The notes below the pieces were generated by a model. It saw only the letters and a program-made list of their open reading frames with translations, ran no database searches and had not been told where the DNA came from. A program made the translations under genes and the position numbers. Positions 1 through 7,130 of a stretch of DNA of 16,109 nt are shown here, piece by piece (the stretch's first letter is position 1; each line of letters begins with the position of its first letter). This stretch comes from Bacillota bacterium (lineage in GTDB: Bacteria; Bacillota; Clostridia; Christensenellales; Aristaeellaceae): positions 1 through 16,109 of the forward strand of contig JAEZTD010000014.1 of NCBI GenBank assembly GCA_023443705.1. Direction: 5' to 3'.

Positions 1-434
1 GCGTAGGCGTTCAGCGCCTGTTTGAGCGCGCGGGTTCGGGCGATCAGCTCGACCCCGCTCTTTTTCTTCACGGAGCCCACCCGCTTGATTTCGCTCATCA
101 GCATTTCGCCGTGCTCGAGCACGCCCAACACCAGCGCGCGGCTTTCGCCTTCGACCAGCACACGCCGGGTGTCGTCGGGCATGCGCACGACCTGCTTGAT
201 GACTACCACCGTCCCCATGCCGTAGACATCCTCGAGGTGCGGGTCGTCCGTGGTAGCGTCCCGCTGGGATACGGCAAGAAGCCGGGAGTCGGCCTCGAGG
301 GCGGCTTCCAGCGCGGCGATGGATTTGTCGCGCCCCACGTCAAGGCGGAGCAGCATGTTGGGGTAAGCGGTCAGCGCGCGAAGGGGGAGCAGCGGCAGCT
401 GTTCGCGCGCGCCGCCTTCGGACTTATTCGGCAA
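1..434 (-). CDS. lon: Lon protease, N-terminal part (truncated by window edge)
   Basis: The 144 visible residues form the Lon N-terminal substrate-recognition (LAN/PUA-like) domain. They open with LPLLPLRALTAYPNMLLRLDVG and continue through DKSIAALEAAL, YGMGTVVVIKQVVRMPDDT and VLVEGESRALVLGV. Lon is a cytosolic ATP-dependent serine protease for misfolded and regulatory proteins; its AAA+ and protease domains would lie beyond position 1 and cannot be judged here. I chose the TTG at 434 as the start because GGAGG at 448-444 lies 9 nt upstream. An in-frame ATG at 464 has no ribosome site and sits at the expected transcription start of the promoter at 469-497, so it is unlikely to be used. A GNAT gene lies upstream on the same strand, but lon has its own promoter in the gap. 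Confidence 0.93.
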   Translation of the reverse strand, partial: MPNKSEGGAREQLPLLPLRALTAYPNMLLRLDVGRDKSIAALEAALEADSRLLAVSQRDATTDDPHLEDVYGMGTVVVIKQVVRMPDDTRRVLVEGESRALVLGVLEHGEMLMSEIKRVGSVKKKSGVELIARTRALKQALNAY

Positions 435-468
435 GGGCGGGTTCCTCCGTTCGTGATGGTACATGGAT

Positions 469-497
469 ATTATATAGACGAGCGTGTTTAGAATCAA
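469..497 (-). promoter_or_regulatory. Sigma-70/A promoter of lon
   Basis: On the minus strand, TTGATT (497-492) and a perfect TATAAT (474-469) are separated by exactly 17 nt. The predicted transcript start is near 462, which leaves a short leader carrying the GGAGG used by the TTG start at 434. I see no CtsR- or CIRCE-type heat-shock operator in the promoter. Confidence 0.75.
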
Positions 498-536
498 GCA
501 TTTGCGGGCAGGTGCTTTTTTACATGCGCGGCGGGG

Positions 537-956
537 TCAAAGCGCCTTTGCAAAGAACAGTTCCGCGGGCTGCGCGAGTGGCGTACCATCCAGAATCAGG
601 CATCCGGCGTCGCGGTAGCCCTTTTTCCGGTAGAAGTGCTGCGCCTCTTCGTCCGACTGGGTGGAGGTCAGGACTGCCGCATGCCCCGCCGCGCGCATCT
701 CCTCTTCCCACGCGGCGAGGGCCGCGCCGCCGTATCCCCTCCTGCGGTGCGGCTCCGAAAGGTACAGCATCGTCAAAAACGGCACCGAGTCCCAGAACAG
801 GTTGTAGCGCATCACGCCCACCGGCGCCTCACCGCAAAGAAGCACGTAGCAGCGTCCCAGTGCGATCAGGTTATGAAGTTCCGCGCCGGCGATATGAGGG
901 TCGAGGGTATTCCAGAAGCCGGCGTCGCCTTCCGTCGCGCGCCGAAGGTTGAACAT
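537..956 (-). CDS. GNAT-family N-acetyltransferase
   Basis: This protein of about 139 residues has the GNAT fold signature. LTMLYLSEPHRRRGYGGAAL carries the R-x-x-G-x-G acetyl-CoA pyrophosphate loop (RRRGYG), and the C-terminal part EAQHFYRKKGYRDAG is the typical strand-helix ending. It should transfer an acetyl group from acetyl-CoA to an amine, but the substrate cannot be told from sequence. I chose the ATG at 956 (MFNLRRATEGD) because an AGGA ribosome site lies about 8 nt upstream; ATG 962 is an alternative but almost touches that site. The stop is 102 nt before the lon start. It has its own promoter at 1008-1036, so it is probably a separate transcription unit that may read into lon. Confidence 0.85.
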   Translation of the reverse strand: MFNLRRATEGDAGFWNTLDPHIAGAELHNLIALGRCYVLLCGEAPVGVMRYNLFWDSVPFLTMLYLSEPHRRRGYGGAALAAWEEEMRAAGHAAVLTSTQSDEEAQHFYRKKGYRDAGCLILDGTPLAQPAELFFAKAL

Positions 957-1007
957 GGACATCTTCCTTTCCGCCGGACGCATGATGACGGGTAGATGAA
1001 GCATATC

Positions 1008-1036
1008 ATTATACCGTATTTTCTGTGCAGGCACAA
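1008..1036 (-). promoter_or_regulatory. Promoter of the GNAT gene
   Basis: On the minus strand, TTGTGC (1036-1031) and a perfect TATAAT (1013-1008) are 17 nt apart. The transcript should start near 1001, giving a leader of about 45 nt before the ATG at 956. Confidence 0.7.
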
Positions 1037-1078
1037 CGCACATAAGATGAAAGGAGCCGTTATTTTTCGCTTCCGGGG

Positions 1079-1107
1079 TTGTGTGGCGGGGTGGAATGCG
1101 TTATGAT
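1079..1107 (+). promoter_or_regulatory. Promoter of the Fe-S hydratase-gntR unit
   Basis: TTGTGT (1079-1084), a 17-nt spacer and TATGAT (1102-1107) make a good sigma-70/A promoter. It is followed at once by ATTGATATA (1106-1114), a 9-mer also found just downstream of the glmS -10 box. The first well-placed start codon is at 1136. The promoter diverges from that of the GNAT gene, with the two -35 elements only about 40 nt apart. Confidence 0.6.
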
Positions 1108-1135
1108 TGATATAGCACAATCTCGGAGGATTGGT

Positions 1136-1978
1136 ATGAGAGAAATTGCATCTTCACAGATCTCGGACGTCATCCGCCATCTTCTGATGGAGGCCAATTA
1201 TGTGATCGGTTCGGACGTCGAAGCGCGAATGCGAACGTGCCTTGGGGAGGAACCGTCCCCCGAGGGGCGCGACGTGATGGAGCAACTGCTTCAGAATTAC
1301 GAAATCGCGCGGACGGAGCGGGTCGCGATCTGCCAGGACACCGGCATGGCGGTGGTGTTTCTGGATGTGGGGCAGGACGTTCACATCTTGGGTGACTTGA
1401 ACGAGGCGGTGGCGGACGGCGTCCGCCGCGCCTACCGGGACGGCTACCTGCGAAAGAGCGTGGTACGGGACCCGCTGTACGACCGGGCCAACACCGGGGA
1501 CAATACGCCGCCGGTCACCCACATCCGCATCGTGCCGGGCGATCAGGTGGACATCATGGTTTCCCCCAAGGGTTTTGGCAGCGAAAACATGTCCCGCGTC
1601 AAAATGCTGGTGCCCGCGGACGGCGAGACGGGCGTCATCAATTTTGTGACCGAGACCATCGAGCAGGCGGGGCCGAACCCCTGTCCGCCGGTGATTGTCG
1701 GGGTCGGGATCGGCGGCACGATGGAGATGGCGGCGATCCTCGCCAAGCGCATGACGGCTCGTTCGCTGGATGAAGCGAACCCCGATCCACGATATGCGCA
1801 ACTGGAGGCGCGCATCCTTTCGGAGATCAACAAGGCGGGCGTCGGCCCGGCCGGCATCGGCGGGCGCACGACGGCGCTGGCGGTAAACATCGCGACCTAC
1901 CCGACGCACATCGCGTCGATGCCCGTGGCGGTCAACGTCTGCTGCCATGCGGCGCGGCACGCGAGTGCGACGCTATAG
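1136..1978 (+). CDS. Fe-S hydro-lyase alpha subunit (class I fumarase family; probable mesaconase alpha)
   Basis: This 280-residue protein is the alpha subunit of a two-subunit class I fumarase/tartrate dehydratase-type enzyme that adds or removes water through a [4Fe-4S] cluster. The expected cluster ligands are present: C66 in AICQDTG, C183 in NPCPP and C269/C270 in NVCCHAARH. KGFGSEN (145-151) and GIGGTMEMA are typical family motifs. ATG 1136 is chosen because GGAGGA (1125-1130) precedes it by 5 nt; the frame stays open further upstream but without a ribosome site. The family includes fumarase, L-tartrate dehydratase and mesaconase. Because the methylaspartate pathway operon follows, I infer mesaconase (mesaconate to S-citramalate), possibly with fumarase activity too. 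The stop is TAG, and the beta subunit follows after 9 nt. Confidence 0.9.
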   Translation: MREIASSQISDVIRHLLMEANYVIGSDVEARMRTCLGEEPSPEGRDVMEQLLQNYEIARTERVAICQDTGMAVVFLDVGQDVHILGDLNEAVADGVRRAYRDGYLRKSVVRDPLYDRANTGDNTPPVTHIRIVPGDQVDIMVSPKGFGSENMSRVKMLVPADGETGVINFVTETIEQAGPNPCPPVIVGVGIGGTMEMAAILAKRMTARSLDEANPDPRYAQLEARILSEINKAGVGPAGIGGRTTALAVNIATYPTHIASMPVAVNVCCHAARHASATL

Positions 1979-1987
1979 GAGGCCTGG

Positions 1988-2542
1988 ATGAAAAGCATTA
2001 AGATTCAGCTTCCGCTGACCCCGGAGGTGGCGGCTACGCTGCGCGCCGGCGACGCGGTGCTCCTCTCCGGCGAACTGTACACCGCTCGCGACGCCGCCCA
2101 CAAGCGGCTGGCCGCCGCGCTGGACGAGGGGCGCGCGCTCCCGTTTGACCTTAAAAATCAAATGATCTACTACGTCGGGCCCGCGCCGGCGTCCCCCGGC
2201 CATGCCGTGGGCTCCGCAGGCCCCACCACCAGCTACCGGATGGACGCCTACGCCCCGAAGCTTCTCGAAGCGGGGCTTCTGGGCATGATGGGCAAGGGCA
2301 TCCGAAACGCCGCCGTCGTCGAGGCGATGAAGAAGCGCGGTGCGGTCTACTTCGGCGCGGTGGGCGGCGCGGCGGCGCTGATCGCCCAGCGGATCGAGAA
2401 GAGTGAGGTGATCGCCTATCCGGACCTCGGGCCGGAGGCGATCCACCGCTTCACCGTCAGGGATTTTCCCGCGCTGGTTCTGATCGACGCCCATGGGATG
2501 AACCTCTACGACATCGGCCCCGCCCGCTACAGGCAGCGGTGA
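1988..2542 (+). CDS. Fe-S hydro-lyase beta subunit (class I fumarase family; probable mesaconase beta)
   Basis: This 184-residue protein matches the beta subunit (C-terminal swivelling domain) of class I fumarase and tartrate dehydratase in length and motifs. These are GDAVLLSGELYTARDAAHKR near the start, YYVGPAPASPGHAVGSAGPTTS in the middle, and AVYFGAVGGAAALIAQRI. It pairs with the preceding alpha subunit to close the active site around the Fe-S cluster. AGGAGG at 1977-1982 overlaps the alpha stop codon and lies 5 nt before the ATG, which suggests translational coupling. As with the alpha subunit, the substrate is not fixed by sequence; mesaconate is inferred from the neighbouring glm/mal genes. 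Confidence 0.9.
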   Translation: MKSIKIQLPLTPEVAATLRAGDAVLLSGELYTARDAAHKRLAAALDEGRALPFDLKNQMIYYVGPAPASPGHAVGSAGPTTSYRMDAYAPKLLEAGLLGMMGKGIRNAAVVEAMKKRGAVYFGAVGGAAALIAQRIEKSEVIAYPDLGPEAIHRFTVRDFPALVLIDAHGMNLYDIGPARYRQR

Positions 2543-2565
2543 CAGGGGCGCAAGGGGGCCGTAAC

Positions 2566-3537
2566 ATGGACATCCGCCTGGATCCTGCGGGCGGCGCGCC
2601 GGTTTACATGCAGCTGGCGGAGGCCGTACTGAAAAAAATCGAACGGGGCGAGCTTGCGCCCGGCGATCAATTGCCCACCGTGCGAGAGATGTCCCGGGCG
2701 ACGGGGCTCGCGCCCGGCACGGTTCGCCACGCCTACGACGAGCTGGTGCGCGGCGGCGCGGTGGACATGGCGCAGGGGCGGGGCACCTTCGTCAAGGCCG
2801 TCGAGCCGGGCGGCATGAGCCGCCAGAAGCAGGCGCAGACGGCCATCGAGGCGCTCCTTGATCGCATGGAAGCGCTTGGCTTTTCGCCCCGGGAGGTGTC
2901 CATGTACCTGTCGCTGGCGCTCCGGCAGCGCGGCGCCGTGAAAAAGCTGATCCCGGTGGCGGTGGTGGACTGCAACCCGGAATCGGTGCGTCAGGTGGCG
3001 CTGCAGCTATCGTTCTTCTCCGGCGTGGAGCTTTCGGAGTTTCTCCTCGAGGATGTGCGCGGCGCGGCGGGCGGGCTCCTGGACGCGTACCCGCTCATCG
3101 TCACCACCCAGACCCACGGCCACGAGCTGACGGCGCTCATGGGCGGACGGCAGGACGCCATCGGCAAGGTGGTGCTCTCGCCCAGCGCCGAAACCATCAT
3201 GGAACTGTCCCGCGTCTCCGGCGCGGAGGGCGCGTTGATCTACTGCGAGACGCCGCGCTTCGCCCAGATCGTGCGCAACGGGCTTCGCCTTTTTCCGAAC
3301 CTGGCCGCGGACGCCCGCGTCGTCATCGCGGGGACGGCGCCCCTCGAAGAGCGGCTTCATGGGGCGCAGGTGCTGCTCGCTCCGCCGGATTATCTGTCCT
3401 TCGCGTCTGCGGAGGATGCTCATGCGCTGGAGCGCTTTGCGCTGCGCGGCGGCGCGGTGGTCAAATACCACCACCAGATCGACCGCGGTTCCCTGATGTA
3501 CATTGAGGATCGGATCAAGGCCCTCGCGCAGGGGTAA
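2566..3537 (+). CDS. GntR-family transcriptional regulator
   Basis: The N-terminal 75 residues are a GntR winged helix: VYMQLAEAVLKKIERGELAPG, then QLPTVREMSRATGLAPGTVRHAYDEL as the recognition region, then a wing ending in GRGTFV. The remaining 245 residues are an effector or oligomerisation region that I do not recognise as FCD, UTRA or aminotransferase-like; its visible pattern is alpha/beta, with segments such as VAVVDCNPESV and YPLIVTTQT. ATG 2566 has GGGGG about 7 nt upstream; a GTG at 2539 would overlap the preceding gene. It lies 23 nt after the hydratase beta gene with no terminator between, so the three genes are probably cotranscribed. Its place between the hydratase and glm units makes it the obvious regulator of glutamate fermentation here. 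The ligand is unknown. Confidence 0.88.
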   Translation: MDIRLDPAGGAPVYMQLAEAVLKKIERGELAPGDQLPTVREMSRATGLAPGTVRHAYDELVRGGAVDMAQGRGTFVKAVEPGGMSRQKQAQTAIEALLDRMEALGFSPREVSMYLSLALRQRGAVKKLIPVAVVDCNPESVRQVALQLSFFSGVELSEFLLEDVRGAAGGLLDAYPLIVTTQTHGHELTALMGGRQDAIGKVVLSPSAETIMELSRVSGAEGALIYCETPRFAQIVRNGLRLFPNLAADARVVIAGTAPLEERLHGAQVLLAPPDYLSFASAEDAHALERFALRGGAVVKYHHQIDRGSLMYIEDRIKALAQG

Positions 3538-3540
3538 GCG

Positions 3541-3717
3541 AATACCAATCCGAAAGATTAATTCATCGTCGGACCGGAACTAATCGCCGAGAACCGCGTC
3601 GCCTTCCGCTCAAACTAGCGCTGCATTTCACGCCGAAGGCGTATCCCGAAGGGTTTCCTCGCTCCGGCTCCTTGTTCTCAATCGAAAATCTCTCGGACCT
3701 TTGGAATGATTAATATT
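3541..3717. repeat. Candidate degenerate MITE-like inverted-repeat element
   Basis: This stretch has no convincing gene. Its ends resemble each other in inverted orientation: AATA..AATC at 3541-3550 against GATT..TATT at 3708-3717 (8 of 10 paired), ATTAATTCAT at 3557-3566 against ATGATTAAT at 3706-3714, and GAGAAC at 3589-3594 against GTTCTC at 3674-3679. An inner pair CGCCTT (3600-3605) and AAGGCG (3636-3641) could fold as well. The spacing of the pairs is not symmetrical, so the element is degenerate if real. A chance collection of short repeats or a structured untranslated region are the alternatives. Confidence 0.3.
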
Positions 3718-3762
3718 CCTACTTGGTATAAACCGCAATATTTCTTGGCGTTCCGTGCGCAT

Positions 3763-3780
3763 AGCGCGGGGCGCTTTTTT
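3763..3780 (+). terminator. Short intrinsic terminator after gntR
   Basis: AGCGC (3763-3767), the loop GGG and GCGCT (3771-3775) form a 5-bp GC-rich hairpin that runs directly into six T residues (3775-3780). The stem is short, so termination may be partial. It lies upstream of the glmS promoter and would separate the hydratase-gntR unit from the glm operon. Confidence 0.45.
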
Positions 3781-3802
3781 GCAAACTTTTCTCTGGGAGT
3801 GG

Positions 3803-3831
3803 TTGACAATTGTTCTATATCATAGTACGAT
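3803..3831 (+). promoter_or_regulatory. Promoter of the glm (methylaspartate) operon
   Basis: A perfect TTGACA (3803-3808) is followed after 17 nt by TACGAT (3826-3831). The expected transcript start near 3838 leaves a leader of about 35 nt before the glmS ATG at 3873. The -10 region is embedded in the dyad described at 3816-3840. Confidence 0.75.
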
Positions 3832-3840
3832 ATTGATATA
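3816..3840. promoter_or_regulatory. Candidate operator dyad overlapping the glmS -10 box
   Basis: TATATCA (3816-3822) and TGATATA (3834-3840) form an inverted repeat with an 11-nt spacer, and ATATC (3817-3821) with GATAT (3829-3833) forms a second, nested one. The dyad covers the -10 element, where a repressor would block transcription. The right half, ATTGATATA (3832-3840), is repeated exactly at 1106-1114 in the hydratase promoter. Binding by the GntR protein encoded just upstream is an inference. Confidence 0.5.
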
Positions 3841-3872
3841 AACCAAATGTGACGTACGGGGTGGAAGAGCAC

Positions 3873-4322
3873 ATGCCGGAGAGAAACATGGTGCTGGGCG
3901 TAATCGGCGCGGACGTACACGCCGTTGGCAACCAGATTCTGAACTACGCGTTCACACAGGCGGGCTTTCACGTAGTCAATCTGGGCGTGATGGTTTCGCA
4001 GGAGGAGTTCATCGAGGCGGCGATCGAGTCCGGAGCGGGCGCGATCGTCGTTTCTTCGCTCTACGGCCACGGCGAACTCGACTGCCGCGGCCTTCGCGAG
4101 CGGTGCGACGAGGCGGGGCTGAAGGGCATTCTTCTGTACGTGGGCGGCAACATCGTCGTGGGCAAGCAGCCCTTCGACGCGGTCAAAAAGCGGTTTGAGG
4201 ACATGGGCTTTGACAAGGTCTTCGGCCCCGGCACGCCGCCGGAGGTGACCATCGAGGCGCTCAAGGCGGACTTTGAGGCCAGGGAGGCTGGTGGCGCGGG
4301 TGCGAGCGGTTCTTCTGATTGA
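3873..4322 (+). CDS. glmS: Glutamate mutase (methylaspartate mutase) S subunit, cobalamin-binding
   Basis: This small 149-residue subunit binds adenosylcobalamin for glutamate mutase, which converts L-glutamate to (2S,3S)-3-methylaspartate. The B12 motif D-x-H-x-x-G is present as D14-V-H16-A-V-G19, with the later SSLYGHGELDCRGLR and VGGNIVVGKQ segments that close round the nucleotide tail. With ATG 3873 as start the histidine falls at residue 16, as in the known clostridial protein, and GGGGTGG/GGAAG lies 5-8 nt upstream. A GTG at 3849 would be too close to the promoter. The last 10 or so residues (rich in Gly, Ala and Ser) are an extension of low complexity. The 3' end overlaps the start of glmL by about 23 nt, which suggests translational coupling. 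Confidence 0.95.
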   Translation: MPERNMVLGVIGADVHAVGNQILNYAFTQAGFHVVNLGVMVSQEEFIEAAIESGAGAIVVSSLYGHGELDCRGLRERCDEAGLKGILLYVGGNIVVGKQPFDAVKKRFEDMGFDKVFGPGTPPEVTIEALKADFEAREAGGAGASGSSD

Positions 4323-5670
4323 TTTTGGCAGCACCTACACCAAGGTGGCTGCAGTGGACGTGGAGGGGGAGGCCATCCTGGGCGTCGCGCAGAGCGGCAC
4401 GACCGCCTCTAGCGACATTTCCATCGGCCTCGACCGCGCGGTCGCGCGCCTTCGGGCTGAGATCGGGGATGTGACGTTTGCCGAGCGGTACGCGTGCTCG
4501 TCGGCGGCCGGGGGCCTTCGGATGATCGCCAGCGGCCTCGTGCCGAGCCTCACCGCGGAGGCGGCCAAGCGCGCGGCGCTGGGGGCGGGGGCGAAGGTCG
4601 TCCGCACCTACAGCTACGAGCTGACGACGGAGGATCTTTCCGAAATCGAGCGGCTGAAGCCGGACATCATGCTCCTTACCGGCGGCACGGACGGCGGCAA
4701 CCGGGACGCGATCCTCGGCAACGCCCGGGCGCTGACGCGGCTGGAAACGCCCTTTCCGGTGGTGGTGGCGGGCAACCGCGCGGTGTGCGAGGCCTGCGTC
4801 GGCATCCTGACCGACGCGGGGCGCGAGGCCATCCGCTGCGAGAACGTGATGCCCACCTTCAACCAGCTGAACATCGGCCCCGCGCAGGCGGTGATCCGGG
4901 AACTGTTTTTAAAGCGCATCGTCGCGGCCAAGGGGCTGACGAAGGCGCAGGCGCTCCTGGATGGCATCATGATGCCCACGCCGTCGGCGGTGCTCGCCGC
5001 GCTCACGCTCTTTGCGGAGGACGCGGGCGAACTGGTGGCGGCGGACCTCGGCGGCGCCACCACGGACATCTATTCCATCACCGAAGGGCTGCCCACCCGT
5101 GCCGGGACGATCCTGAAGGGCCTCCCGGAGCCCTTCGCCAAGCGCACCGTGGAAGGCGACATCGGGATGCGCTACAGCGCCCGGGGCGTCGTGGAGGGTG
5201 TGGGGATGGCGGCGGTATGCGATTCCTCCGGACGGACGGAGGACGAGGTTCGCGCCTGGCTTGAAAAGATCGACCGGTGCCCGGACGTGCTGGCGGAGAC
5301 CGGCGCGGAAACGGACGCGGACCGGGCGCTCGCCGCGCTCGCCATCAAGCTGGGACTGTTGCGCCACGCAGGGGAGATCGAGCAGGTGTTTACCCCGATG
5401 GGCGTCGCGTACCAGCAGACGGGCAAGGACCTGACCCGCGTCAGGACCATCGTACTGACCGGCGGCGCGCTGGTGCACGCGGAAGCCCCTGAAGGCATCC
5501 TCCGGCGCGCGCTCGCGGGAGACCACCCGTCCAGCCTGATGCCCCGGGAGGCGCGCGCGGTGGTGGACAGGCGCTACATTCTCTTCGCGATGGGGCTTCT
5601 CGGCGGCACAAACAGGGAACTCGCAAGAAAACTTCTAAAGAAGGAGTTTCAATATGGAAATTCGCAATAA
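4300..5670 (+). CDS. glmL: Glutamate mutase reactivating ATPase (MutL/GlmL)
   Basis: This 456-residue protein of the ASKHA (actin/Hsp70-like) fold is the chaperone-like factor encoded between glmS and glmE, thought to reactivate glutamate mutase by exchanging damaged cobalamin. The phosphate-1 loop is LLIDFGSTYTKVAAVD at the N-terminus and the phosphate-2 loop is LVAADLGGATTDIYS in the middle; LLTGGTDGGN and IVLTGGALVH are further nucleotide-site strands. The exact start is uncertain. GTG 4300 gives the usual family beginning a few residues before LLIDFGS, but its GGGAGG (4282-4287) is 12 nt away; GTG 4291 or TTG 4273 are in-frame alternatives. It overlaps glmS upstream and glmE by 17 nt downstream. 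Confidence 0.92.
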   Translation: MRAVLLIDFGSTYTKVAAVDVEGEAILGVAQSGTTASSDISIGLDRAVARLRAEIGDVTFAERYACSSAAGGLRMIASGLVPSLTAEAAKRAALGAGAKVVRTYSYELTTEDLSEIERLKPDIMLLTGGTDGGNRDAILGNARALTRLETPFPVVVAGNRAVCEACVGILTDAGREAIRCENVMPTFNQLNIGPAQAVIRELFLKRIVAAKGLTKAQALLDGIMMPTPSAVLAALTLFAEDAGELVAADLGGATTDIYSITEGLPTRAGTILKGLPEPFAKRTVEGDIGMRYSARGVVEGVGMAAVCDSSGRTEDEVRAWLEKIDRCPDVLAETGAETDADRALAALAIKLGLLRHAGEIEQVFTPMGVAYQQTGKDLTRVRTIVLTGGALVHAEAPEGILRRALAGDHPSSLMPREARAVVDRRYILFAMGLLGGTNRELARKLLKKEFQYGNSQ

Positions 5671-7105
5671 AAAGCTGACGATGGATGATTTCATAAGGCA
5701 GCGGGAGGTCGTCCTGAACCAATGGCCCACCGGTGCGGAAGTAGACCTGGACGAGGCCTTTGACTACCAGCGCCGGATCCCCTCCGCCCGGCGGTTTGCC
5801 GAAAAGCTCAAAAGAGCGCAGGCGGAGAAGCGCACGCTCATACAGCCCCGGGCGGGCGTGCCACTGATCGACGAGCACATCCGGCTCCTCAGCTACCTCG
5901 AAACCGAGGGCGAGGCCGACCTTCTACCCACCACCATCGACAGCTACACCCGCCTCAACCGCTACGAGGAGGCGGACGTGGGCATCCGCGAGAGCATGAA
6001 GCTGGGCAAGGCCATGCTCAACGGCTTCCCGGCGGTCAACCACGGCGTCGCCGGATGCCGCCGGGTGACCGAGGCGGTGAAATCCCCGGTGCAGGTGCGC
6101 CACGGTACGCCGGACGCGCGGCTTCTTACGGAGATTTCCCTCGCCGGCGGCTTTACCAGCTACGAAGGCGGCGGCATCTCCTACAACATTCCCTACGCCA
6201 AGAGCGTGTCGCTGGAGCGCACCATCGCCGACTGGCAGTACGTGGACCGGCTCACCGGCATCTACGAGGAGAACGGCATCTCCGTCAACCGCGAGCCCTT
6301 CGGCCCGCTGACCGGCACGCTGGTGCCGCCCTCCATGTCCCACGCGGTGGCGGTCATTGAACTTCTCCTGGCCGCGGAGCAGGGCGTTCGGGATGTGACG
6401 CTCGGCTACGGCCAGCTGGGCAACATCACTCAGGACGTGGCGGCCATCCGCACGCTGCCGCTTCTCGCCGAGGAATACCTGAAGAAAGCCGGGCTCTCCG
6501 GCGTCAACGTGACCACGGTGCTCCACCAGTGGATGGGCGGCTTCCCGCAGGATGAGGCAAAAGCGTTCGGCGTGATCGGCTGGGGCAGCGCCGCCGCCGC
6601 GCTGGCGGGTGCCACCAAGGTGATCGTCAAAACTCCGCATGAGGCGATGGGCGTGCCGACGATGGAGGCCAACGCCCAGGGGCTGCGCTGCACGAAGCAG
6701 CTGATCTCGATGCTCGCGGACCAGCGGATGCCGCTGACGGGCGAGCTCTCCCGGGAGATGGAGGTCATTAAGGACGAGACCCGCGCCATCCTCGAAAAGT
6801 GCTTTGATCTGGGTGAGGGCGACATCGCCCGGGGCGCGGTACGCGCGTTCCAGGCGGGCGTGCTGGACGTGCCCTTCGCCCCCAGCCGCTTCAACGCGGG
6901 CAAAATCCTGCCCGCCCGCGACAACGAGGGCGCGGTGCGGCTGCTCGACACCGCCGGCCTGCCCTTCTCCCAGGCGCTCAAGGCCTTCCACAAGGAGAAG
7001 ATGGCGGCGCGCGCGAAAGCCGAGAAGCGGGAGATTTCGTTCCAGATGGTCATCGACGACATCTACGCGATTTCGAAGGGCCGCCTCGTCGGCCGGCCTA
7101 GATGA
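5654..7105 (+). CDS. glmE: Glutamate mutase (methylaspartate mutase) E subunit
   Basis: This 483-residue protein is the catalytic TIM-barrel subunit of glutamate mutase and matches the family length. Substrate-site segments are easy to see: TRLNRYEEADVGI, VRHGTPDARLL, VNREPFGPLTGTLVPPSMSHA with its arginine for the glutamate carboxylates, and KTPHEAMGVPTMEANAQGL. Together with GlmS and adenosylcobalamin it performs the radical carbon-skeleton rearrangement of glutamate to 3-methylaspartate in the cytoplasm. AAGGAG precedes ATG 5654 by about 8 nt. The start overlaps the end of glmL, and mal follows after a 25-nt gap. The frame appears intact throughout. Confidence 0.96.
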   Translation: MEIRNKKLTMDDFIRQREVVLNQWPTGAEVDLDEAFDYQRRIPSARRFAEKLKRAQAEKRTLIQPRAGVPLIDEHIRLLSYLETEGEADLLPTTIDSYTRLNRYEEADVGIRESMKLGKAMLNGFPAVNHGVAGCRRVTEAVKSPVQVRHGTPDARLLTEISLAGGFTSYEGGGISYNIPYAKSVSLERTIADWQYVDRLTGIYEENGISVNREPFGPLTGTLVPPSMSHAVAVIELLLAAEQGVRDVTLGYGQLGNITQDVAAIRTLPLLAEEYLKKAGLSGVNVTTVLHQWMGGFPQDEAKAFGVIGWGSAAAALAGATKVIVKTPHEAMGVPTMEANAQGLRCTKQLISMLADQRMPLTGELSREMEVIKDETRAILEKCFDLGEGDIARGAVRAFQAGVLDVPFAPSRFNAGKILPARDNEGAVRLLDTAGLPFSQALKAFHKEKMAARAKAEKREISFQMVIDDIYAISKGRLVGRPR

Positions 7106-7130
7106 GATATTTGAAAGGAAGCGCATTGCA

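Noticed and set aside
435..464. In-frame ATG at 464 as lon start
   Set aside because: It lies at the expected transcript start and lacks a ribosome site; TTG 434 has GGAGG at 9 nt.
1154..1960. 268-codon minus-strand frame opposite the hydratase alpha gene
   Set aside because: Arg/His/Asp-rich shadow; the plus-strand protein has the Fe-S motifs.
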